Below are positions 1 to 8,987 of a stretch of 57,747 nt of DNA, piece after piece. The notes below the pieces were generated by a model. The model had not been told where the DNA came from. It did no database searches and saw only the letters and a list, made by a program, of their open reading frames with translations. The stretch's first letter is position 1. The number at the start of each line of letters is the position of its first letter. The DNA is from Mycolicibacter senuensis (lineage in GTDB: Bacteria > Actinomycetota > Actinomycetes > Mycobacteriales > Mycobacteriaceae): positions 1-57,747 of the forward strand of contig NZ_LQPS01000010.1 in assembly GCF_002101885.1 (NCBI RefSeq), given 5' to 3'. A program made the translations under genes and the position numbers.

Positions 1-213
1 CCCTGGGGTGCGGCGCCGGGACCGCCCGCCCCTGCGCCCGCCGCCGCACCCCAGGGCGCGGTCATCGGCGGCAACGTCGGCCTGGTCGGCAGCCCCCAGG
101 AGAAGCAACAGATCAGCCGCATCACCGGACGCGCCGATACCCCCACGGTGCTGTTGCTGGCCCCGTTGTTGCGCGGCAGCACCGTGCAGCTGTCCACGGA
201 AGGTGGCCGATGA
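1..213 (+). CDS. MceA-type Mce family protein, C-terminal fragment
   Basis: The first 70 codons are open in frame 1 and end in TGA at 211-213, overlapping the ATG of the next gene by the ATGA arrangement used through this operon. The visible end has a proline/alanine-rich linker, then a conserved segment containing VGSPQEKQQI and a hydrophobic VLLLAPLLRGS stretch, which I recognise as the usual C-terminus of MceA proteins. It should be the first of six substrate-binding subunits of a lipid-importing Mce transporter; YrbE permease genes would be expected just upstream, outside the window. The start and the MCE domain are not visible. Confidence 0.8.
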   Translation, partial: PWGAAPGPPAPAPAAAPQGAVIGGNVGLVGSPQEKQQISRITGRADTPTVLLLAPLLRGSTVQLSTEGGR

Positions 214-1259
214 GAGCTCGTCGCAAGTCGGTGGTCGGCATGGCCATCTTCACCACTTTCGCGCTGACCGTCACCTGGATGGTCTACAACACGTTGCGCC
301 GCGACATCACCGGGCCGACCTACACCTACTCGGCGATCTTCAGCGACGCCTCCGGAATGACCCCGGGCGATGACGTACGCGTCGCCGGCGTCCGCGTCGG
401 ACGGGTCGACCGGGTGCAATTGCACGGCACCGCCGCCAAGGTGCAGTTCCGGGTGCAACGCAGCCAGCAGCTCTACCAGAACACGATTGCCTCGGTGACC
501 TATCAGAGCATCATCGGACAGCGCTACCTCGGCCTGGCCCAGGGCCCCGGCGACAACCGCGACATCTTGCCCAATCACGGCCAGATACCGCTCGAACGCA
601 CCAACCCGTCGCTGGATGTCTCCTACATGCTCAACGGCTTCGAGCCGCTGTTCGCCGAGCTGGATCCCGAACAGGTCGACAACATCAGCAATGCGACGGT
701 GCTTGCCCTGCAAGGTAATCGGACATCGATACTGACGCTGATCACCCAGGCCTCGCAATTGGCCGAGACCTTCGCCGGCCCCGACGAAGTGCTCAGCACG
801 CTCATCACCAACCTCGATCAGCTGATGACCGACTTGGCCAACCAGAGCACCAACATGGAGAAGATGATCCGTCAGTCGCGCGACACCCTGGTGCGGCTGG
901 CGAACCACCGCGAACCGCTGGTCGACTCGGTGGGCTCGATCAATGCCACCATGGCGCGGTTGTCCACCATCGTCGACAACATCGCCCCGGATCTCGAAGA
1001 GTTCGTCGGGCGCGAGCCCGGTCTGCTCAACTACGGCGTCAATGACGGCCGCGAACGGTTCGCCTACATGGCGGCGAACCTGCCGTACGTCCTGCAGGGG
1101 CTGGCCCGGGTCACCCAGAGCGGCACCTACAGCGACGTCTACGCCTGCGAATTGGACTTCGGCTTATGGCGCGGTCTGTTCCACTGGTTCCGGTCGTTCG
1201 TCGGCGCCGCCACCGCCGGCGAAGGTCTCGCCCACCAACACACGGCGGCGTGCCGATGA
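210..1259 (+). CDS. MceB, Mce transporter subunit
   Basis: This 349-residue protein has one N-terminal hydrophobic segment (about residues 8-28) and then the MCE/MlaD domain, with the typical opening IFSDASGMTPGDDVRVAGV at about residues 46-65. The rest is a helical region, as in MceB subunits, which form part of the tunnel across the periplasm for hydrophobic substrates. The ATG at 210 overlaps the mceA stop, and the stop overlaps the mceC start, so the genes look translationally coupled. Second position in the operon and length support MceB. Which numbered mce locus this is cannot be decided from the sequence alone. Confidence 0.9.
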   Translation: MRARRKSVVGMAIFTTFALTVTWMVYNTLRRDITGPTYTYSAIFSDASGMTPGDDVRVAGVRVGRVDRVQLHGTAAKVQFRVQRSQQLYQNTIASVTYQSIIGQRYLGLAQGPGDNRDILPNHGQIPLERTNPSLDVSYMLNGFEPLFAELDPEQVDNISNATVLALQGNRTSILTLITQASQLAETFAGPDEVLSTLITNLDQLMTDLANQSTNMEKMIRQSRDTLVRLANHREPLVDSVGSINATMARLSTIVDNIAPDLEEFVGREPGLLNYGVNDGRERFAYMAANLPYVLQGLARVTQSGTYSDVYACELDFGLWRGLFHWFRSFVGAATAGEGLAHQHTAACR

Positions 1260-2290
1260 GCCTGATTCCCGTCGCGCTCAAACGCCCCATCGAGTCCTTC
1301 AGCCGGCCCTGGATGGGCGTGTTCGCGATCGTCGTCATCGCCGCCGTACTGATGGCCACCGTCGTCTACTCCGGCCTGGGCATCGGGAAGACCCGCTATG
1401 ACGGCGAATTCGCCCAGGCCGCCCAGATCCGCCCGGGCGCCGTGGTGACCATCGCCGGCATCAAGGTCGGCACCGTTGAACGCGTCAAGCTCGCCGGTGA
1501 CCACGTCGTCGTCGGATTCAACGTCGAGCGCGGCATCCCACTGGGCGCCGACACCCGCGCCGCGATCAAGTTGACCACCATCCTGGGATCGCGCTACCTG
1601 GAACTGTCACCGGCGGGCACCGGGCAGCTGGAGAACCGCACGATCTCCCTGGCGCACACCGAGGTTCCCTACGATCTGCAGCGCACCCTCGCCGGGGCGA
1701 CACGCACCCTGGGTCCGGTGGACGCCAACCGGTTCGTCGACTCCCTGAACATGCTCAACGCCAACGTCGGTGGGGTCGCCGAGGAACTGCCGCAGGCGCT
1801 GACCAACCTGCAGGCGATGGCCGACATCATCGCCGACCGCCGCGAGCAACTCGGCACGCTGCTGACCAACACCGAAACACTGACCACCATGCTGCGCGAT
1901 CAGCGAGCCAACCTCGGCGCCCTGGTCCTGCAGGGCCGCGATGTGCTGCGTGAGATCGCCACCCGGCGCGCGGCCGTGCAACAGCTGTTCGCCAGCGCCA
2001 CCCTGCTGGTCGATCGCGCCCACGGGATCCTGGGCGACGAGACGGCCCTCAACCAGATGATCCGCGACTTCAGTGAATTCATGCAGATGACCGCCGACCA
2101 CGACGCGTTGCTGCGCAGCTTCCTGCAGTCCACCCCGGTGGCCTTGCGCAACTTCGCCAACGCCACCGGCAGCGGCAACGCAGCCGATGTCTTCTTGCCG
2201 GCCGGCATCTTCGTCGACTCCTGGATGTGCGCGCTGAGCGGACGTGCCCGCCAGTTCAACCTGGTCGAGTACTTCAAGGACTGCCAATGA
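1256..2290 (+). CDS. MceC, Mce transporter subunit
   Basis: A 344-residue protein with an N-terminal membrane anchor (about residues 20-40) and an MCE domain beginning near residue 50 (FAQAAQIRPGAVVTIAGI). The domain is followed by a long helical segment. The frame is open upstream of 1256, but ATG at 1256 overlaps the mceB stop exactly as at the other junctions, so I take that start. The product should be the third subunit of the hexameric Mce lipid channel. The tail lacks the long proline-rich extension that some MceC proteins carry. Confidence 0.9.
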   Translation: MSLIPVALKRPIESFSRPWMGVFAIVVIAAVLMATVVYSGLGIGKTRYDGEFAQAAQIRPGAVVTIAGIKVGTVERVKLAGDHVVVGFNVERGIPLGADTRAAIKLTTILGSRYLELSPAGTGQLENRTISLAHTEVPYDLQRTLAGATRTLGPVDANRFVDSLNMLNANVGGVAEELPQALTNLQAMADIIADRREQLGTLLTNTETLTTMLRDQRANLGALVLQGRDVLREIATRRAAVQQLFASATLLVDRAHGILGDETALNQMIRDFSEFMQMTADHDALLRSFLQSTPVALRNFANATGSGNAADVFLPAGIFVDSWMCALSGRARQFNLVEYFKDCQ

Positions 2291-3423
2291 GCCGCGCCGT
2301 CAAGCTGTACCTACTCGCCGGTGTGGCCGCGGTAGTGCTGGCCGTCACCGGCGCCGCGGTCGCCCCGCAACTCGTCCCGGACCTGCCGCGAATAGCGCTG
2401 CACAAAATCCGGGTGACCGCCCAATTCGAAGACGCCGTCGGCCTTTACACCGGTAACGGGGTGTCGGTGCTCGGAATGGACGTCGGCAAGGTCACCAGCA
2501 TCACCCCCAAGGGCGGCTACGTCGAGGTCAAACTCGCGATCGACGCGAGCGTCGATATTCCCGCCGACGTCGAAGCTGTCACCGTCTCGTCCTCGGTGCT
2601 CACCGACCGCCACGTCGAGCTCACCCCCGCCTACACCGGCGGGCCCAAGCTGCGCAACGGGGATGTGCTGAGCCTGGAACGCACCCGCACGCCGGTGGAA
2701 TTCGAACGGACGCTGGCGATGATGCACAAGCTGGGCAGTGCGTTGCGCGGCGACGAGAACAACCAGGGCCCGTTGGGCGAGTTCGTGGCGCTCGGCTCCA
2801 AGATCACCGTCGGGAACGGCCCGGATCTCAAGGCGACACTGGGCCGGCTCTCCGAAGCCCTGCAAGTGGGGGCGGACAAGGGCGCACACAGCAAGAAGGC
2901 CATCCAGGCGATCATCACAGGCGTCGCCGAACTCAGCGAAGCGGCGTCGCGAAACGACGCCGCGCTACGCGAATTCGGCTCCTACATCCATCAGCTCAGC
3001 GACATCCTGGCCGCCGAGAACCTCGGTGGCGGCAACACCGGAGCCAAGATCAATCGGCTGCTCGCCGAGACCTCGCGGCTGTTGGAAGGCAACTCCGAAC
3101 GGCTGCGGGACGCGTTCACCGCGGTCCGCACGGTAGCCACGACCCTGACCGACAACGAACGCGACCTGCGCGAGATCCTCGATGTCGGACCGTTGTTCAT
3201 CGACAACTTCTACAACGTCATCGATGACAACGCGGGCAGTCTGCGATCCCACCTGCTGCTCGGTAAGACCCTGTTCAACAGTCAGTTCGGTAAAGAGATC
3301 TGCAACTTGATGGGCCTGAAGCAGCTGGCGTGCGCGACCGGGACGCTGCAGGATTACGGGCCGGACTTCGGTCTGGGCAGCATGCTCGACCTGATGCAGG
3401 ACGGGATCGGTGAGCAGCCGTGA
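2287..3423 (+). CDS. MceD, Mce transporter subunit
   Basis: A 378-residue protein with an N-terminal hydrophobic segment (about residues 8-26) and an MCE domain from about residue 40 (VTAQFEDAVGLYTGNGVSVLGMDVG). A helical region follows, and the C-terminus has paired cysteines. The start at 2287 overlaps the mceC stop by ATGA. Fourth position and domain layout identify it as MceD of the same transporter. The frame also runs 20 codons further upstream, but those codons lie inside mceC. Confidence 0.9.
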   Translation: MSRAVKLYLLAGVAAVVLAVTGAAVAPQLVPDLPRIALHKIRVTAQFEDAVGLYTGNGVSVLGMDVGKVTSITPKGGYVEVKLAIDASVDIPADVEAVTVSSSVLTDRHVELTPAYTGGPKLRNGDVLSLERTRTPVEFERTLAMMHKLGSALRGDENNQGPLGEFVALGSKITVGNGPDLKATLGRLSEALQVGADKGAHSKKAIQAIITGVAELSEAASRNDAALREFGSYIHQLSDILAAENLGGGNTGAKINRLLAETSRLLEGNSERLRDAFTAVRTVATTLTDNERDLREILDVGPLFIDNFYNVIDDNAGSLRSHLLLGKTLFNSQFGKEICNLMGLKQLACATGTLQDYGPDFGLGSMLDLMQDGIGEQP

Positions 3424-4535
3424 GGCGGCCGGCGGGGTTGAGACGCGGTGCCCGCGCGGCGCTGGCGATTGCCACCGCACTGTTGACGGTCGGCTGCGGC
3501 CTGGACCTGCAGAGCGTGGCGCTGCCGGCACCCGGCGGCGGCGGGCCCTACTACACCATCACCGCGGTCTTCTCCGACGCCCTGAATCTTCCCGAGAAGG
3601 CGAAGGTGCGGTTGTACGGCGCACAGATCGGTGAGGTCGAATCGATTCGGGCGCAAGATTTCAACGCCTACATCACGATGCGGATCAAATCGGCCGTGCC
3701 GTTATATGCCGGCAGCACCGCCGAACTGCGGTCGGCCACCCCGCTCGGTGACATCTTCGTCCAGATCTGGCCCGACAAGGACCGGCCCGACGACGCTCCG
3801 CTGCTGCACAACGGTTCCGTGCTGCCGCTGGACTCTACCGCCAATGCGCCGACCATCGAGGAACTGATCAGCTCGATGGCGATGCTGGTCAACGGCGGGA
3901 CGGTACGCCACCTGGTGTCCATGCTCAACGGTGCCGGCAAGGCGGTCGGCGGGCGTGGTGAAAAACTCGGCTTGCTGTTGGACCGGACCGCGACGCTGCT
4001 CTCCCGGATGAGCGCCCGGTCGCAGCAGTTGGACCTGGCGCTGCGCAGATCCTCGGAACTCGCAACGGCGATGTCGACCCGCCAGGACACCTTCGACGCT
4101 GCCCTGACCCAGCTGGCGCCGGCCCTCAATGTCGTCTCCGACAACACCTCCGACTTGATCGAGCTGATCGACACCGGTGCGCGGATCACGCGTCAGCTGT
4201 CCCGCTTCCCGTCGCTGCAAGGCACCGACACCCGCAGTGTGAGCGCCGATATCAACAAACTGGCGCGGGTGTTCAACGACATCGCGGTCGATCCCGAGCT
4301 GTCGCTGATGTCGTTCAACCGGTTCCTGGGCATCCTGATGAAGACCTTCAACGGCCCCGCCGCCCACGTCAAAGGAGAGATCAACAAGATCACCCTGGCG
4401 CCCTGGCCCGACAAGAACTATCCGGGCGACCCCGAATTCCACTGGACCGACGGCACCGACTGGCACCTGATGATCGGGGACCTGCGTTACGAGTGGAACA
4501 TGCTGCTGTCCCGGATCTACGGACCGCAGCGATGA
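3420..4535 (+). CDS. MceE, Mce family lipoprotein
   Basis: A 371-residue protein starting at GTG 3420, which overlaps the mceD stop as GTGA. An arginine-rich N-terminus and hydrophobic core lead to LTVGC with Cys26, a lipobox. This matches MceE (LprK-type), the lipid-anchored member of Mce hexamers. The MCE domain follows at about residues 40-125, with the segment ITAVFSDALNLPEKAKVRLYG. Length and position are normal for MceE. The lipoprotein nature is read from the motif only. Confidence 0.9.
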   Translation: MRRPAGLRRGARAALAIATALLTVGCGLDLQSVALPAPGGGGPYYTITAVFSDALNLPEKAKVRLYGAQIGEVESIRAQDFNAYITMRIKSAVPLYAGSTAELRSATPLGDIFVQIWPDKDRPDDAPLLHNGSVLPLDSTANAPTIEELISSMAMLVNGGTVRHLVSMLNGAGKAVGGRGEKLGLLLDRTATLLSRMSARSQQLDLALRRSSELATAMSTRQDTFDAALTQLAPALNVVSDNTSDLIELIDTGARITRQLSRFPSLQGTDTRSVSADINKLARVFNDIAVDPELSLMSFNRFLGILMKTFNGPAAHVKGEINKITLAPWPDKNYPGDPEFHWTDGTDWHLMIGDLRYEWNMLLSRIYGPQR

Positions 4536-5803
4536 GACCCTTCCTCGATCTCCTCGACCTGGTCGCCAGGCTCGCCGTCTGGCTGGTCCAGTTCGGCTAT
4601 CGGCGACGTATTCTGCTGTCCGGCATGGGGTTGGCGCTGACCACGGTGGTGGCGGCCGCCTATGTGACCATCTTCGGCGTCGGGATCAACCCGGCGCAGC
4701 AGACGATCTCGGTGCGGGTGCTGCTCGGCCAATCCGGCGGGCTGCTGGTCAACCAGGACGTCACCTTGCGCGGTATCCCGATCGGCCGCGTCACCGATGT
4801 ACAGCTGACCGCGGCGGGGGCCCAAGCCGTCGTCGCAATTCGCGCCGACCGCCCCATTCCGCGTGACGCCCGGGTGCGGGTATCGGGGCTGTCGGTCGCC
4901 GGTGAGCAATACCTGGACTTCCGCCCCGAGCACGACACCGGGCCCTATCTGAGCGACGGATCGCTGATCGGCCAGGAACAGACCAGCGTGCCGGTGTCGC
5001 TGCCGCAGATCATCGACGACAGCCGCGGCGCCCTCGGCCAGGTCGATGCCGAGAAGCTGACGGCCGTCTTCGACGAACTCCGCGTCGGCCCGGAGGGTGC
5101 CAAGAAACTGTCCGCCCTGTTGGACGGCACCGTGCTGTTGGCCTCGACACTGGACGGCGTCCTGCCCGAGACCGTCAGCATGCTGCGCAACACCCGGATC
5201 ACGTTCACCACCTTCGGCGATGTCAGCCCGGGCCTGGGCGGCACCAGCAATGACCTGCAACAGATCCTCGGCGGCGTCAACAAGATGGACGGCGGCTTCC
5301 GCACCCTGGTCGATCTCGGCGGCACCGAACTCGGCCAGGTCGACAGTTTCATCGACGACAACCGGGAGAACGTCTACGCCCTGCTGGGCAACTTGACCAC
5401 CCTGTCGCAGATCCTCTACCTGCGCGTGCCGGCCCTACAGAATCTGTGGCGCCCCGATCACGGCTCGCTGGTGGATCGTCTGGCCGGCACCGTGCACGAC
5501 GACGGCATATGGGTCATTGCAGACCTGTATCCCCGGCACCGTTGCGACTACGGCCTGCCCCGCAAGCCACCCTCGGCAGTGAACTTCCCCGCTCCCTACC
5601 GCTACACCTACTGCCCCGACGACGACCCGTCGCTGCTGATTCGCGGTGCCCGCAACGCGCCACGCCCACCCGGTGACGACACCGCCGGTCCACCCGCCGG
5701 CCATGACCCGTTGGCGACCCTGGAACCACCGCCGGTCTACCCGCCCTACACCTTGCCCACCCCCGACGGCGGTCCAGCGCTGCCCGCCTGGATCCCCAAC
5801 TGA
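4532..5803 (+). CDS. MceF, Mce transporter subunit
   Basis: A 423-residue protein whose ATG at 4532 overlaps the mceE stop. One membrane segment lies near residues 25-48, and the MCE domain begins near residue 55 (SVRVLLGQSGGLLVNQDVTLRG). The last 60 residues are proline-rich and low in predicted structure, common at the ends of MceF proteins. It closes the six-gene mce block. Only 17 bases separate it from the first Mce-associated gene, so transcription probably continues downstream. Confidence 0.9.
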   Translation: MRPFLDLLDLVARLAVWLVQFGYRRRILLSGMGLALTTVVAAAYVTIFGVGINPAQQTISVRVLLGQSGGLLVNQDVTLRGIPIGRVTDVQLTAAGAQAVVAIRADRPIPRDARVRVSGLSVAGEQYLDFRPEHDTGPYLSDGSLIGQEQTSVPVSLPQIIDDSRGALGQVDAEKLTAVFDELRVGPEGAKKLSALLDGTVLLASTLDGVLPETVSMLRNTRITFTTFGDVSPGLGGTSNDLQQILGGVNKMDGGFRTLVDLGGTELGQVDSFIDDNRENVYALLGNLTTLSQILYLRVPALQNLWRPDHGSLVDRLAGTVHDDGIWVIADLYPRHRCDYGLPRKPPSAVNFPAPYRYTYCPDDDPSLLIRGARNAPRPPGDDTAGPPAGHDPLATLEPPPVYPPYTLPTPDGGPALPAWIPN

Positions 5804-5820
5804 GAAGAAAGCCGAGCCCG

Positions 5821-6417
5821 ATGGGAAACGCAGCCGATCCCGACGTCTTCGACCAGCTCGCTGAACACGTCGATGATGATTCGCCCGCCGAGGCGAACGA
5901 CGATGCCGCCGATGACCAGCCCGCCGCGCCCGCACCGGCGCGGCGGCGTGGGAAAGCGGCCACGCTGACCGTCGTACTGCTGATCGCGGCCCTGGCGTAT
6001 TCGGGGTATGCGGGGTGGCGCCTGCACCAGGTCGACGCCCGCGCCGCCGCCGGCGAGGCCGCCTTGGCGGCGGCCAAGGACTACGCGCTCATCTTGACCA
6101 CCCTGGACACCGCCGACATCGACGGCAACTACGCCCGGGCGATCGACGGAGCAACCGGCCGGTTCAAGGAGGCCTACAGCCTGGGCGCCCAACAGTTGCG
6201 CCAGGTCCTGATCGACAACAAGGCCTCCGGAAAGGGCATCGTCATCGACGCGGCGGTCAAGTCGGCGACCAGAAGCAGGGTCGAGGTGTTGCTGTTCGTG
6301 GATCAGTCCATCACCAACGCGGTCCGCTCCGATCCACGGATCGACCGGAACCGGATCCAGATGACCATGGACCTCGTCGACGGCCGTTGGCTGGCCGGCG
6401 AAGTCGATCTGGTGTGA
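5821..6417 (+). CDS. Mce-associated membrane protein (Mam type)
   Basis: A 198-residue protein with an acidic N-terminal cytoplasmic part, one membrane helix at about residues 47-66 and an exported domain. That domain has the features I associate with Mce-associated proteins: an A-A-x-x-Y motif (AAAKDYALILTTLD), a short helical segment ending with a FKEAY-like motif, and a final WLAGEVDLV strand. Family members are thought to stabilise or accompany the Mce complex; the exact role here is inferred from position directly after mceF. The start is the first ATG after the mceF stop. Confidence 0.8.
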   Translation: MGNAADPDVFDQLAEHVDDDSPAEANDDAADDQPAAPAPARRRGKAATLTVVLLIAALAYSGYAGWRLHQVDARAAAGEAALAAAKDYALILTTLDTADIDGNYARAIDGATGRFKEAYSLGAQQLRQVLIDNKASGKGIVIDAAVKSATRSRVEVLLFVDQSITNAVRSDPRIDRNRIQMTMDLVDGRWLAGEVDLV

Positions 6418-6433
6418 GCACCGGAAGGGCAAC

Positions 6434-6985
6434 ATGAGCACCGTTGCAGAAACCGACGTCGAGTCGCCCGCGGTCACACCCCGGCCTCGCCGGCTGCGTC
6501 GTCTGGCAGCGCCGGTCGCCGCACTGTGCGCAGTCGCCGTGCTCACGGGATGCCAGAGTTGGCTGCTGTACCAGCACCATCGCTCGGGTGTCGCCGCCGA
6601 CGAAGCACTGGCAGCCGCGGCGCGGTACGCGGAGATCCTGACGACTGCCAATCCCGGCACCATCGACCAGCAGATCACCAGCATCCTCGACGGGTCGACC
6701 GGCGGGTTCCACGATCGCTACGCCAAGCAGAGCTCGGATCTGCGGGCACTGCTGCTGGCCAACCAGGTGACCACAACCGGCAGCGTCGTCAATTCAGCGG
6801 TGAAATCTGCTGACGCCGGCAGTGCCACCGTGTTGCTGTTCGTTCGCCAGAGCTTCTCCAGCGCGGCCGCGAAAGGCCTCCCCGCCGAGCCGCCCGACGA
6901 CGTCACCCCGATGGCGATCACCTTGCAGAAGGTGACCGGCCGCTGGCTTGTCAGCGACGTCACCGCCGGGGAGTTGCAGCGATGA
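6434..6985 (+). CDS. Mce-associated protein, second copy
   Basis: A 183-residue paralogue of the preceding gene, sharing the AAARYAEILTT motif, the F-x-x-x-Y segment (GGFHDRYAKQ), the central VVNSAVKSAD block and the terminal RWLVSDV strand. The hydrophobic stretch around residues 24-46 contains VLTGC with Cys40, so the anchor could be lipid rather than a plain helix, although the long leader before it is unusual for a lipoprotein. The stop overlaps the next start by ATGA. Pairs of such proteins after mceF are common in mycobacterial mce operons. Confidence 0.8.
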   Translation: MSTVAETDVESPAVTPRPRRLRRLAAPVAALCAVAVLTGCQSWLLYQHHRSGVAADEALAAAARYAEILTTANPGTIDQQITSILDGSTGGFHDRYAKQSSDLRALLLANQVTTTGSVVNSAVKSADAGSATVLLFVRQSFSSAAAKGLPAEPPDDVTPMAITLQKVTGRWLVSDVTAGELQR

Positions 6986-7788
6986 CCGCCACCGGTCGGG
7001 TGACCGCCGTGGCGATGGCGGCGAGCACCGTGGCCGCACTGCTGGGCTGCGCACCGGTCGCTGCGGGTTCGGCACCGAGCTTCTGCGACGAGCTGCAGGC
7101 GACCTGGGACGGCAGGCGGTGCACGACACTGGTTGTGTCGTCGCGAAAGGCCGAGCGCTACATCGCTTTTGAGCTTCCCGAACCGCTGTTGGATCATCCC
7201 GGCACCGGGCCGGTCGTGCGCGACTTCTACCACCGGCTGATGACCGGCTGGCGCGCTTCGGGCACCGAGGCGATTCGAGACAGCAGCGCGATCGCCTATT
7301 CCGACAGTTTCTCCGGTCCCGGCGCCGTGCAGTCGCTCGTCGTCCACGAGTGCCTGGAGCCCTTCGGGATGCAGGCCAACAACGCCTATCGCACCTTCGT
7401 CTTCGATACTGACAAGGGCAGCCGACTGACTCTCGATGAGCTGTTCAAGCCCGGTGTCGATCCGATGCGCGTCATCCCCGCGGCCGCTGCGCCGGTGCTG
7501 CCGGCGGCGCTGGATGCGGCCGCTCCGCCGCACGCCCCCCACACCTACCCGTTCACCGTCGAGGAGTTCCAGCCCGGCCCGGCCGGGCCCGGCTACACCG
7601 GCGGCTATCGGGCCTTCGCACTGTCACCCGAGGAGCTGATCCTGTACCTGCCCGATGCCCCGATGCTGCGCGAGAACCCGCAGCCGGCGGACCGACTGGT
7701 GTGGTCCATGGACGGCGGCGCGGTGATCGTCCGGGTACCGCTCACGGCACTGTCGGGGTCACTGCGGCCCGAATACGGTGGAACATGA
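6982..7788 (+). CDS. RsiV/MPT64-like (DUF3298-type) exported lipoprotein
   Basis: A 268-residue protein with a signal sequence ending at LLGC (Cys23), a probable lipobox. The C-terminal half has LTLDELFKPG at about residues 151-160, then the pattern of a short helix, an aromatic-rich strand and a ...ALSPEELILYLP strand. I recognise this order from the RsiV C-terminal/MPT64 fold. That fold is found in secreted mycobacterial antigens and in anti-sigma factors; the molecular role in an mce operon is unknown. The ATGA overlap with the preceding gene argues for co-expression. Family assignment is moderate; an Mce accessory lipoprotein of another family is the alternative. Confidence 0.55.
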   Translation: MTATGRVTAVAMAASTVAALLGCAPVAAGSAPSFCDELQATWDGRRCTTLVVSSRKAERYIAFELPEPLLDHPGTGPVVRDFYHRLMTGWRASGTEAIRDSSAIAYSDSFSGPGAVQSLVVHECLEPFGMQANNAYRTFVFDTDKGSRLTLDELFKPGVDPMRVIPAAAAPVLPAALDAAAPPHAPHTYPFTVEEFQPGPAGPGYTGGYRAFALSPEELILYLPDAPMLRENPQPADRLVWSMDGGAVIVRVPLTALSGSLRPEYGGT

Positions 7789-7828
7789 CTTCGCTAGCGC
7801 GCAAACCCACGAATCCGGAAGGGACAGC

Positions 7829-7870
7829 ATGATCGGACATCCACCGCATCACCGGGAGTCGCTGCGATGA
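7829..7870 (+). CDS. Possible 13-residue ORF coupled to the next gene
   Basis: An ATG at 7829, preceded by a GGAAGGGA ribosome-binding-like stretch at 7817-7824, opens a 13-codon frame. It ends in TGA at 7868-7870, overlapping the ATG of the following small membrane protein in the operon's ATGA style. It may simply load ribosomes for the downstream gene. No homology is claimed. Confidence 0.25.
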   Translation: MIGHPPHHRESLR

Positions 7871-8046
7871 TGCTTCTGGTGCGGCTCATCGATCTGGTCG
7901 TCAGCATGCTGCGACTCCTGGCCTCCCCGGAGGCCCGGCTGCTGCGCGCCGGTGTGCTCACGGTGCTGGCCTGCGGTGCCCTCGTCGGGGCGGTCGGCCT
8001 GATCTGGCTGCTCGCTCAGCTACCGCAGTACTTCGCCCATCCCTAG
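7867..8046 (+). CDS. Small single-span membrane protein (59 aa)
   Basis: A 59-codon frame starting ATGATG at 7867 and ending in TAG at 8044-8046. The protein has an amphipathic, leucine-rich N-terminus (LVRLIDLVVSMLRLL), a short charged linker SPEARLLRAG and a clear membrane helix at about residues 32-52, and it ends just after YFAHP. It fits between the lipoprotein gene and the first DUF2236 gene with no other candidate in the gap, and its start overlaps an upstream mini-ORF. I do not recognise the family; a small partner of the transporter or of the following enzymes is possible. Confidence 0.6.
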   Translation: MMLLVRLIDLVVSMLRLLASPEARLLRAGVLTVLACGALVGAVGLIWLLAQLPQYFAHP

Positions 8047-8067
8047 CCGCCTGAAAGGAACGCTGAC

Positions 8068-8985
8068 ATGTCGACCTGTCACGACGACGACCGTGAACTG
8101 GACCGGGCCGGACACCGGCAACTGACCACCGCCGAGACCCGCATTCACGTCGACCAGTACACCCCGCGCTGGGACGAGGAGCTCCTCGACATCACCGAGG
8201 CGCTGGACTTCTGGTCAGCGGCCGCGGCCGCGGCCAACGTCGTCATGCAGCTGAGCGTGCCCGGTATCGGCTACGGCGTCGTCGAGAGCCGGGTCGAATC
8301 CGGTGCGCTGATGGAACATCCCTGGAAGCGGCTGCGCACCACGGCACAGTACATGGCCGTGGCGATCCTGGGCACCGACTCCGAGCGCGCCGCCTACCGC
8401 GACGCCGTCAACGTCGCACACCGGCAGGTCCGCTCGACCGACAGCAGCCCGGTCAAATACAACGCCTTCGACCGCGACCTGCAACTGTGGGTCGCGGCCT
8501 GCCTGTTCGTCTTCTACGAGGACACCTTCGAGCTGCTGCGCGGCAAGATGACGCCGGAACAGGCGGAGAACTTCTACCAGCAGGCACGACCGCTCGGCAC
8601 CACGTTGCAGGTCACCGAAGACCAGTGGCCGGCCAGCCGCGCCGAATTCGACTCCTACTGGAACGCCACCTGCCAGACCCTGGACCTCGACGACGTCGTC
8701 CGCGACTACCTGATGCGCCTGATCGATCTGAAGATGGTCAACCCGGTCTTCCGGGTGATGTTCGGACCACTGCTGCGGTTCTTGACGATCGGCTTTCTCG
8801 CACCGCGATTCCGTGAGTTGCTCGGCGTCGAATGGTCGAAAACCGAACAGCGCCAATTCGAGAACCTGTTCTTGTTCGTGTCGTTCGTCAACCGTTTCAT
8901 CCCCCGGTTCATCCGCACGTTCAGCTACCGGGTGCTGATGGGCGACGTTCGCTACCGGATCCGGCGACGCAAGGCGCTGATCTGA
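8068..8985 (+). CDS. MpaB-type (DUF2236) oxygenase, first copy
   Basis: A 305-residue all-helical protein with family features of the DUF2236/MpaB group: R88-L-R90-T-T, a helix of the type Y-x-x-x-x-x-x-G, then H118 in AHRQV and the segment KYNAFDRDLQLWVAACL. In latex-clearing protein and MpaB relatives the arginine/threonine pair and the histidine sit around a heme, so this is probably a heme-dependent oxygenase acting on unsaturated or prenyl-like lipid. The substrate is unknown. A GAAAGGA ribosome site precedes ATG 8068. The end of the protein is strongly basic (RIRRRKALI). Confidence 0.7.
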   Translation: MSTCHDDDRELDRAGHRQLTTAETRIHVDQYTPRWDEELLDITEALDFWSAAAAAANVVMQLSVPGIGYGVVESRVESGALMEHPWKRLRTTAQYMAVAILGTDSERAAYRDAVNVAHRQVRSTDSSPVKYNAFDRDLQLWVAACLFVFYEDTFELLRGKMTPEQAENFYQQARPLGTTLQVTEDQWPASRAEFDSYWNATCQTLDLDDVVRDYLMRLIDLKMVNPVFRVMFGPLLRFLTIGFLAPRFRELLGVEWSKTEQRQFENLFLFVSFVNRFIPRFIRTFSYRVLMGDVRYRIRRRKALI

Positions 8986-8987
8986 TC

